Shown: positions 1-5,732 of the stretch, piece by piece | Numbering within the stretch: the first letter of the stretch is position 1 | Layout: every line of letters begins with the position of its first letter | NCBI GenBank assembly: GCA_020442965.1 | Contig: JAGRJB010000332.1 | Coordinates: 1 to 5,732 of the forward strand | DNA: 5,732 bases | Direction of reading: 5' to 3' | From: Pseudomonadales bacterium | GTDB taxonomy: Bacteria > Pseudomonadota > Gammaproteobacteria > Steroidobacterales > Steroidobacteraceae | Translations under genes and position numbers: made by a program | Notes under the pieces: generated by a model | What the model was told of the DNA's origin: nothing | Seen by the model: only the letters and a program-made list of their open reading frames with translations | Database searches by the model: none

Positions 1-126
1 CGCGGTGAGCGTTACGGCTTGCAACTTACCGACACGTTCGTAGAGCCCGGTGCCGGCCTGCCACATCGCGATCGCTGTCTCGCGGCACTAGCCGTCGTCG
101 GCTTGAGCATGAGACCGACGCAATGA
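1..126 (+). CDS. DUF58 domain protein, C-terminal end (partial)
   Basis: Frame 1 is open from the first base and ends at TGA 124-126, giving the last 41 residues of a gene whose start lies outside the window. The peptide contains ERYGLQL, then VEPGAG and HRDRCLAALA. This matches the usual tail of DUF58 proteins, where a Gly-Leu-x-Leu strand and a Pro-Gly-x-Gly turn precede a helix with a conserved Cys-Leu-x-x-Leu-Ala. DUF58 proteins have a von Willebrand factor A-like fold and are normally encoded between a MoxR AAA+ ATPase and a TgpA-type transglutaminase. The tgpA homologue here follows directly, and its ATG (123-125) overlaps this stop as ATGA. The call rests on a short tail plus this very typical neighbour; the exact cellular role of the family is not settled. 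Confidence 0.8.
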   Translation, partial: RGERYGLQLTDTFVEPGAGLPHRDRCLAALAVVGLSMRPTQ

Positions 127-2150
127 CGCCGGTCGTACGCGACCAGCGACAAAGATTTCCACGGCTCGACGCCGAGCAGACGGCGGCAACCGCTGCGATC
201 GTCGTCCTCACGATGGGCGTGTTGCTGCACGCCAGCACCCTACCGATCTGGACGCTCGTCGCCGTGCTTGGCTGTTCCCTGTGGCGTTTCATCGCTGCGC
301 TGAATATTGTCCCGTTGCCGGGCACGCGCCTGGCGATTCGAGCAGCGTTCATTTTCGCAACAGCGCTCGCTCTGCTCGCCGTCCTCGCGAGCTTTCGGAC
401 CTTGAATGGTCTAGCCGCTGGCACCGCGCTGCTCAGCATGATGGGAGCGCTCAAACTGCTCGAGACGCGCACGCCGCGGGACGAGCGAGTCGTCATTGGC
501 GTCGGCCTATTTCTCTTGCTAGCCGCCTGTCTTGCAAATCAGACACTCACGCGCGTACCGCTCTATTTGTTATACGCGTGGGTTTGCTGCGCCGCCTTCG
601 CACTCATTGCGCAGCGCTCGGACTCGATGACGCCGCGCACCGCGATGCGCCTCGCCGGTCGGGCGCTGCTCGCGGCGTCGCCGCTAGCCATCGTGTTCTT
701 TCTGTTCTTTCCGCGAGTCGCCGGGCAATTCTGGGCGTTGCCTACCGGTGGCGCGGCATCGACAGGCCTGAGCGATGAAATGTCGCCCGGAAGCATCGGC
801 AAACTGATCGAGTTCTACGAACCTGCGTTCAGAGTGCGCTTCGAGTCCGCTGCGCCGCCGCCGCCACAACGCTACTGGCGTGGGCCCGTGCTGACCCACT
901 TCGATGGCTTCACCTGGCGGCGCGCGCCCTATTCTCAATACCGCGAACCGCTGGTCGAGGGCATCGGTGCTGCTGTCCGCCAACGGATCACGCTCGAGCC
1001 GCACAACCGCCGCTGGTGGTTTGCGCTCGATACGGTCAGCAAATCACCCCGCAGTGACGTGTTCCTCACCGCCGATCATCAGCTGGTCTCACTGCAGCCG
1101 GTCGACGAAGTCGTTAGCTATGAGGTTGAATCACACACGCGCACGCGTAGCACGACAGCGCTATCGTCGGTCGCCGAACGGATGCTGACCGCACTGCCCG
1201 GCTCCCGCAATCCCCGCAGCCGCAGGTTCGCGCGCGAATTGCGCGATCGTACACCGGACACCCGCGCATTCATCGGGCAAGTGCTGGAATACTTTCGTAC
1301 CCAGGGATTTCGTTATTCTCTCGAACCGCCGCGTAGCAGTCTCGATTCAGTGGACGATTTTCTGTTCGACAGCAGGCTGGGATTCTGCGGCCACTACGCT
1401 TCGGCATTCGCCACGATCATGCGCGCCGGCGGCGTCCCGGCGCGCGTCGTCACCGGTTACCTGGGCGGCGAGTGGAACCCGATCGGCGGATATCTCATCG
1501 TGCGCCAGTCCGATGCGCACGCCTGGACGGAAGTGTGGCTCGATGGGGCGGGCTGGATGCGCGTCGATCCGACGGGTGTCGTCGAACCGGAACGCCTTAC
1601 TCGCGGCGTCATCGATCTGCTGCCGAATGCACTATCCGCGCCGACACGCTTCATGCACCACTCACCGTGGCTCACGCGTGCGCTCATGGTGTGGGATGGT
1701 GCCAACCACTGGTGGCGGGAGAACGTGGTCGAGTTCGACTTCCGGCAGCAGTTGGCGTTGCTCAACAATCTCGGACTCGGCGATACAGGCTGGCGCGGAC
1801 TCGGCATGCTGTTGGCAGCCGGCTTCATTGGTTGGCTGGTCTGGATCGCGTACTCGCTGCGACATCTCATGATACGGGCGCAACCGGATCGCGTGGCGCG
1901 CGCGTGGCAGCGCTTCTGCACGACCGCGGCCGGATTCGTGACGCCGCGCGCCAGCGACGAGACGGCACTCGCGTTCGTGAGTCGGATCGCAACCGCACGG
2001 CCCGAGCTGGGCTCCGCAGCAAGGGACATTGCGGATCGCTACAACGCGTTGCGTTACGGTCGCGGCATGGCCGCCGCGCGACGCCGCCAGCTGAACGTAC
2101 TCGAGCATGCGATCGACACTTTCGCGCGGCAGAGTCGCGAGCGCACGTGA
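123..2150 (+). CDS. tgpA: TgpA-type membrane transglutaminase-like protein (DUF3488 / transglutaminase core / DUF4129)
   Basis: A complete 675-residue protein of normal family length. Residues about 20-200 hold six or seven hydrophobic membrane segments (DUF3488 region). The family signature GLSDEMSPGSIGKL (215-228) and YWRGPVLTHFDGFTW (251-265) follow, leading into a probably periplasmic domain. The transglutaminase core shows an intact papain-like triad: Cys422 in GFCGHYAS, His466 in DAHAWTEVW and Asp482 in RVDPT. One more membrane helix lies at about 560-581. The tail at about 590-670 looks like DUF4129, with its ALRYG motif. The catalytic domain should therefore sit outside the inner membrane, with the tail in the cytoplasm. 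TgpA of Pseudomonas aeruginosa is reported as essential, but its substrate is unknown; members may act as proteases or cross-linkers. The ATG overlaps the DUF58 stop, with a weak GAG 9 nt upstream (111-113), so translation is probably coupled. No damage is seen. Confidence 0.93.
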   Translation: MTPVVRDQRQRFPRLDAEQTAATAAIVVLTMGVLLHASTLPIWTLVAVLGCSLWRFIAALNIVPLPGTRLAIRAAFIFATALALLAVLASFRTLNGLAAGTALLSMMGALKLLETRTPRDERVVIGVGLFLLLAACLANQTLTRVPLYLLYAWVCCAAFALIAQRSDSMTPRTAMRLAGRALLAASPLAIVFFLFFPRVAGQFWALPTGGAASTGLSDEMSPGSIGKLIEFYEPAFRVRFESAAPPPPQRYWRGPVLTHFDGFTWRRAPYSQYREPLVEGIGAAVRQRITLEPHNRRWWFALDTVSKSPRSDVFLTADHQLVSLQPVDEVVSYEVESHTRTRSTTALSSVAERMLTALPGSRNPRSRRFARELRDRTPDTRAFIGQVLEYFRTQGFRYSLEPPRSSLDSVDDFLFDSRLGFCGHYASAFATIMRAGGVPARVVTGYLGGEWNPIGGYLIVRQSDAHAWTEVWLDGAGWMRVDPTGVVEPERLTRGVIDLLPNALSAPTRFMHHSPWLTRALMVWDGANHWWRENVVEFDFRQQLALLNNLGLGDTGWRGLGMLLAAGFIGWLVWIAYSLRHLMIRAQPDRVARAWQRFCTTAAGFVTPRASDETALAFVSRIATARPELGSAARDIADRYNALRYGRGMAAARRRQLNVLEHAIDTFARQSRERT

Positions 2151-2986
2151 ACGCGGACCGATTCGGGCTGGTCCTCGCCGCACTCGCTGTATTGTCAGTG
2201 CTGGCGTTGCTGGGCCAGCGCCTGCGACGGCGTGCCGCACAGCGGCGCCGCGGTGCGCAGCCGTTTCGCGACGACTGGCGTACTGCGCTGCGTCGGCATG
2301 TCCCATTGTACCGTCGATTACCCGGCGCGTTGCGCGCACAGGTGGAGCGAACTGCGCTGGTGTTCGCCGCGCGCGTCGATTTTGTCGGTTGCAACGGCCT
2401 GCAAGTCACGGACGAAATGCGTCTCGTTGTCGCCGTGCAGGCCGCGCTGCTGGTCGTCAAGCGAAACGCCGATGCATACCGGCCGCTGCATTCCGTATTG
2501 TTGTATCCGGATGCCTTCGTCGTGCCGATTGCCGAGGAGGACGAAACGGGCGTCGTGACGGAGGCGCAGGATGTGCTCGCGGGACAGTCCATCGCGACGG
2601 ACTCTATCGTCCTCTCTTGGCCGGATGTTATTAGTACCGCCCCGAGCGCGCATGCTCACAATCTCGTGCTGCACGAATGCGCACACTTTCTCGATCATGT
2701 TTGGGGCGGTACGCTCTCGACCGCGTCGAGCGATGCCGCCAGCACCTGGCACGATACGCTCGGTGCCGAATATGCGCGACTCTGCCGAGCAGTCGAGTCC
2801 GGCGCGCAATCTCTCATCGATCCATACGGCAGTGCAGACCGCGCGGAGTTCTTCGCTGTCGCGACCGAGGCATTTTTCGAGCGCTCCGACGCGTTGGCGA
2901 AGCAAAACCCTGAGCTCTATGCTGTGCTGCGAGAGTTCTATGGCTTGAACCCGATCGAATGGCCGGCCGAAGGGCCGACTGCCTGA
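2147..2986 (+). CDS. mtfA: MtfA-like M90 zinc-dependent peptidase with N-terminal membrane anchor
   Basis: The preferred start is GTG 2147-2149, which overlaps the tgpA stop as GTGA and gives 279 residues, close to the roughly 265 of E. coli MtfA. The frame stays open far upstream, but that part is a shadow of tgpA and lacks family similarity. One hydrophobic helix (about 7-23) followed by an Arg-rich stretch (25-35) predicts an inner-membrane anchor with the body in the cytoplasm. Family landmarks are VAVQAALLVV (95-104), LLYPDAFVVP (118-127), LSWPDV (156-161), the zinc-binding HExxH at His176-Glu177-Cys178-Ala179-His180 followed by Leu-Asp, and AEFFAVATEAFFE (233-245), which carries the likely third ligand (Glu234 or Glu241). 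In E. coli, MtfA is a soluble aminopeptidase-like enzyme that binds and inactivates the glucose repressor Mlc; whether that holds here is unknown. The segment after HECAHFLD is less like the usual Asp/Gly-rich family consensus. The family call is strong, the role uncertain. Confidence 0.9.
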   Translation: MNADRFGLVLAALAVLSVLALLGQRLRRRAAQRRRGAQPFRDDWRTALRRHVPLYRRLPGALRAQVERTALVFAARVDFVGCNGLQVTDEMRLVVAVQAALLVVKRNADAYRPLHSVLLYPDAFVVPIAEEDETGVVTEAQDVLAGQSIATDSIVLSWPDVISTAPSAHAHNLVLHECAHFLDHVWGGTLSTASSDAASTWHDTLGAEYARLCRAVESGAQSLIDPYGSADRAEFFAVATEAFFERSDALAKQNPELYAVLREFYGLNPIEWPAEGPTA

Positions 2987-3048
2987 AGCACGCGGGTTAG
3001 AGCAGCTTGCCTGCGGCTCGCTGGTGGATTTGCGCAGCCGCGCCGGGG

Positions 3049-5421
3049 TTACTTTGCGACTACCTCGAACGTTGCGCCGTACGGTTCGGAATTCTTGGTC
3101 CGCCAACGGAATTCCACGCCATCGCCTGCGGCCAGGTCGTGCGTCGGCAGGACCGTGGTGCAAATGCCGGGCAGCGCCGCACGCGGCGCGAGTTCGTGCC
3201 ATTCGTCCGCAGCTTTGCGCTGCCAACTGAGCATCTCTGCCGCGGCAAGATTGACGCGCAAGTCCGTTCCGACCTTGAAATGCGCGAGCGGCACGGCTTC
3301 ACTCCAGATCGAGACGGACGCTGCATGTTGCGCGTCGCGGTAACGCTCGAATACCGGCTTGGGGCAGTCGACGATCGCTTTGCGCTGCCGCGATTGAAGC
3401 AGTTTGATGAACTCGGCGTGGGCCCACGCGAGCGGCATGGCCGAGCCGCTGGGTTTGCCGGCTCTGAATGGTTTGCCGGCGATCGGCTCGGTATCCCAAA
3501 CCTGCTCGGGCAGCATACCGCTCGGTCCGCTCATCGAGCACATCGCGTTGAGGTACGGCAGCGCATCACGGCCGGCTAACAACTCGTAGTGGCCGCGCTC
3601 ACCGGTCAGGAGCGGCCAGGCACGACCCACCCCGGTACCATCGAACTCGCTGCCATCCGCGTGCTCGCCGTAGCCGTCCTGGTTGTAGCGATGCCAGGCC
3701 GGACCCGATGGCGTCTCGACTCGCAGCATGGCATCGGCGACTTTGACGGTATCGCGCACCCGCGGATCATCAGGCGTGCGCAGCCCGAAACGCACGAGCT
3801 GCAGGAAATCGACCGACACCTGCGCGTCGGCACGCAGGCCCGGATCGCTCTGTCGATTCTTGATCGGTAGAGGCGCCTCGAGAGCGGCACGGTCATGCAG
3901 CACGTCCGGCGGCGCCATGCGCACATAGTAGCCGGCGACGCCTTGCTGGCGAGCCAGCGACGTGCCTGTCACGTACAACCACGCCTCGATCTGCTCGTTC
4001 CATGCGTCGGCGACATCCAGGACCAAGCTCGCTGCATCGCGGTCCAGGAACCGCGATCCGGCGACCAACGCCGCGATGCAGACGGCAAGTGTAAATGCAT
4101 TGATACCACGATCCTCTTCCCAGCGGTCCTGATCGGTCACCGGGCCGACACGCACGACGAAGCCCAATGCGCGCCGGACCAGGTCCTTGACTTCCATACC
4201 ATCAAGCAAATCGTGCTCGGCTAACAAGGCGGCAAGAATGACGGGAAGTGCCGCCTCATCGAGCTGCACACCCTGCCAAAAGGGCGTGCCACCCAACCAC
4301 TGATTCTGATTCCAGTGACCATCCGGGTACTGCGTCGCAATCAGATAGCGCAACACCTCACGCGACTCGGATACGCTCCCGACGGCGAGCAGAGCGGTGG
4401 CACATTCGACCAAATCGCGCGGCCATACCAAATGATAGCCACCTTGATCGTCACGCGAGTTGCCCCACGGGATGCTCAAGCTAGCAACCATCGATCCGGG
4501 GTGAACTTTATCCAGATGACAGCGCAGCACCGTTCTCGAGACTGCCAACTGCACATCGAGCGCCCTGGAAAGACCCTTGACGGCTACGGTGGCGTGACAC
4601 TGATCATGCCAGGCTTGCCAGGCACCTTGATGCTCGCTCCAGCTCTGATCGAATGGCTGCGCCAGCGCCGCCACCGCCAGCGACGCGGCCGCGCCGCGCG
4701 AAGCACCAAAACCAAGCCCCAACACGCAGCGACGCTCGAGCTGCGCCATGATGGCGACGTTGCCCGGGCCGGCGCGCTCATGGCGCCAAGTCATCGCGCC
4801 ATTGCGATCGAAATCCTGCCACCCGTCACTGCGACCGACGTACCCGGCACTCGCGCGCCCGAGCACGTCGAGCTGGCTCGAGTTCACTGCCGCCAGTGCC
4901 AAACCGAAAGGCCCCTGCTCCGCCCACAGTACCTGGCGGCCGTAGTGCTGCCCTTGCGCGACAATGTTGTGCCAGCCTTCGCCGCCCAGATGAGGCGCTA
5001 ACAGCACATAGGGGCGCAGGTTCTCATCGCCCTCGAGCTGCACGTCGAGCAGCAATACGGCGCGATCGCGCGACGGCACCACACGCAGCGTGAGTTCGAA
5101 TCGGTCATGAGTGTGAGTGATCGTCGCGGCCGGGACTCCGGGCGCGGGCGTAGCTAGTCGGTAGTTAGCGAGTCGCTTGACCTCGCACCAGAAGCCGTCG
5201 CCATCCGCCACGATGAAGCCGAGATCGCGGATCTGCGGCAGATCAACCCGCGGATAATAAACCTCGTTGACAATCCCGTGTCCGAGCGTGAACCAGACGC
5301 GACTTGGTCCAAGCGACGTACCAACAATGTCTTTGGCGCTCGACGTCCAGGTCGGTGGGATACCCGGCGAACCCGGCGCATCGTCGGCCGGCCAGTCAGT
5401 CTGATTACCGTTTTGGCTCAC
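3049..5421 (-). CDS. GH15 glucoamylase / glucodextranase-type alpha-glucosidase
   Basis: A 790-residue glycoside hydrolase of family 15, which releases beta-glucose from the non-reducing ends of alpha-glucans by inversion. The N-terminal beta-sandwich domain (about 18-280) begins with GIPPTWTSSAKD (20-31) and contains FTLGHGIVNEVYYPRVD (44-60). The (alpha/alpha)6 catalytic domain (about 285-680) shows GGYHLVWPRDL (327-337), YPDGHWNQNQWLGG (365-378), RWEEDRGINAFT (433-444, carrying the presumed catalytic acid in Glu435-Glu436), YGEHADGSEFDGTGVGRAW (584-602) and MLPEQVWD (636-643, presumed catalytic base Glu639). Residues about 690-790 form an extra Trp-rich, beta-rich tail. No signal peptide is present, so the enzyme is probably cytoplasmic. 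The start is GTG, overlapping the kinase stop as GTGA; starting later would cut into the conserved N-terminus. Glucoamylase, glucodextranase and trehalase activities all occur in GH15, and the sequence alone does not decide the substrate. Confidence 0.93.
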   Translation of the reverse strand: MSQNGNQTDWPADDAPGSPGIPPTWTSSAKDIVGTSLGPSRVWFTLGHGIVNEVYYPRVDLPQIRDLGFIVADGDGFWCEVKRLANYRLATPAPGVPAATITHTHDRFELTLRVVPSRDRAVLLLDVQLEGDENLRPYVLLAPHLGGEGWHNIVAQGQHYGRQVLWAEQGPFGLALAAVNSSQLDVLGRASAGYVGRSDGWQDFDRNGAMTWRHERAGPGNVAIMAQLERRCVLGLGFGASRGAAASLAVAALAQPFDQSWSEHQGAWQAWHDQCHATVAVKGLSRALDVQLAVSRTVLRCHLDKVHPGSMVASLSIPWGNSRDDQGGYHLVWPRDLVECATALLAVGSVSESREVLRYLIATQYPDGHWNQNQWLGGTPFWQGVQLDEAALPVILAALLAEHDLLDGMEVKDLVRRALGFVVRVGPVTDQDRWEEDRGINAFTLAVCIAALVAGSRFLDRDAASLVLDVADAWNEQIEAWLYVTGTSLARQQGVAGYYVRMAPPDVLHDRAALEAPLPIKNRQSDPGLRADAQVSVDFLQLVRFGLRTPDDPRVRDTVKVADAMLRVETPSGPAWHRYNQDGYGEHADGSEFDGTGVGRAWPLLTGERGHYELLAGRDALPYLNAMCSMSGPSGMLPEQVWDTEPIAGKPFRAGKPSGSAMPLAWAHAEFIKLLQSRQRKAIVDCPKPVFERYRDAQHAASVSIWSEAVPLAHFKVGTDLRVNLAAAEMLSWQRKAADEWHELAPRAALPGICTTVLPTHDLAAGDGVEFRWRTKNSEPYGATFEVVAK

Positions 5422-5732
5422 GACTTGCTACTGCCTGCTGCCGCCTGCCAAGCCTTGAAGCCACCCGCGAATGCCATCGAGTTATCCACGCGCCGGCACT
5501 TCTCTGGCAACTCCTTCAGATGTTTGGCATTGCCGCCGCCGATCACGATCTCCTCGGGCTCGAGGGCCGCCGCGAGACGACCGATGACATCGATCACCCG
5601 GTGACGCCACTTCTTCTTGCCGAGCCGCTTCAGGCCGCGCTTGCCAACGTAGTCCTCGTACGTGCCCTTCTTGTACGGCAGGTGACCCAGCTCCAATGGC
5701 TCCACTACGCCGTCCACCACGAGCGCCGAACC
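5418..5732 (-). CDS. ppgK: ROK-family glucokinase, probably polyphosphate glucokinase, C-terminal part (partial)
   Basis: The frame is open to the window edge and holds the last 104 residues; the true start lies beyond base 5732. Reading from the edge, GSALVVDG and LELGHLPY match the ROK-fold sugar kinase segment near the glucose-binding region. The tail has KRLGKKKWRHRV, a stretch with IVIGGGNAKHL, and DNSMAFAGGFKAW. The Lys/Arg-rich LGKKKWR, the GGGNAK turn and the terminal Asn-x-x-Ala-Phe-x-Gly-Gly-Phe are typical of polyphosphate glucokinases rather than ATP-only ROK kinases or Mlc/NagC-type repressors. The product would phosphorylate glucose to glucose 6-phosphate with polyphosphate and/or ATP. 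Its stop (5418-5420) overlaps the GTG of the GH15 gene by 4 nt, so the glucose-releasing and glucose-trapping enzymes are co-translated. The phosphate-donor motif near the N-terminus is outside the window, so donor preference is inferred. Confidence 0.82.
   Translation of the reverse strand, partial: GSALVVDGVVEPLELGHLPYKKGTYEDYVGKRGLKRLGKKKWRHRVIDVIGRLAAALEPEEIVIGGGNAKHLKELPEKCRRVDNSMAFAGGFKAWQAAAGSSKS

Noticed and set aside
1457..2029. 190-codon minus-strand frame inside tgpA
   Set aside because: It is opposite the transglutaminase core with its intact catalytic motifs, and the translation is Arg/Ser-rich without features.
1472..2146. Upstream in-frame extension of mtfA
   Set aside because: It lies wholly within tgpA in another frame, has Arg-rich non-family sequence, and the GTG at 2147 gives a family-length protein with a sensible membrane anchor.
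2964..2977. Small hairpin CGGCC-GAAG-GGCCG at the end of mtfA
   Set aside because: It is five base pairs inside coding sequence with no T-run after it; too weak to call a terminator.
3013..3041. Possible terminator hairpin between the convergent genes (GCGGCT 3013-3018 with AGCCGC 3036-3041)
   Set aside because: The stem is only 6 bp with a 17-nt loop and there is no T-tract on either strand, so it could easily be chance in GC-rich DNA.
2318..3226. 302-codon open frame on the minus strand across mtfA, the intergenic gap and the GH15 3' end
   Set aside because: It is antisense to two clear genes, has a low-complexity Arg/Ala-rich translation with no recognisable motif, and is explained by the strong codon-position GC bias.
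3007..3579. 190-codon open frame on the plus strand opposite the GH15 3' end
   Set aside because: It overlaps the GH15 C-terminal coding region antisense and shows no domain, so it is treated as a shadow.
4315..5001. 228-codon open frame on the plus strand inside the GH15 gene
   Set aside because: It is antisense to a well-conserved catalytic gene and its translation has no family resemblance, so it is a GC-bias shadow.

Overview
The window is a gene-dense, GC-rich stretch of bacterial chromosome. It is fully occupied by five genes in two converging transcription units. The protein families and sequence style suggest a proteobacterium, probably a gammaproteobacterium of the Xanthomonadales/Nevskiales/Steroidobacter kind. 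That placement is inferred from family resemblance and base composition; no taxonomic marker is present. I see no mobile element, CRISPR array, tRNA or rRNA.

Left unit, + strand, 1-2986. It begins with the last 41 codons of a DUF58 protein. Next come a complete TgpA-type membrane transglutaminase-like protein (DUF3488, transglutaminase core, DUF4129) and a complete MtfA-like M90 zinc peptidase with an N-terminal membrane anchor. The two internal junctions are 4-nt stop/start overlaps (ATGA at 123-126, GTGA at 2147-2150), so the three genes are probably translated as a coupled operon. DUF58 plus TgpA is the usual pair of MoxR-ATPase operons, so a MoxR gene probably lies just upstream of the window. 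The operon points to a cell-envelope or periplasmic protein-processing role that is still poorly defined.

Right unit, - strand, 5732-3049. It starts with the C-terminal 104 residues of a ROK-fold sugar kinase closest to polyphosphate glucokinase. A complete 790-residue GH15 glucoamylase/glucodextranase-type glycosidase without a signal peptide follows, again joined by a 4-nt GTGA overlap (5418-5421). Together these would make a cytoplasmic route from alpha-glucans or alpha-glucosides to glucose and then glucose 6-phosphate.

The two units face each other across only 62 bp (2987-3048), with no convincing intrinsic terminator. Most of the window is ordinary, well-preserved housekeeping sequence. 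The points worth a second look are the membrane-anchored MtfA homologue at the end of a DUF58-tgpA operon, its position beside a glucose-releasing and glucose-phosphorylating pair that includes a ROK protein (E. coli MtfA acts on the ROK repressor Mlc), and the C-terminal accessory module of the GH15 enzyme.
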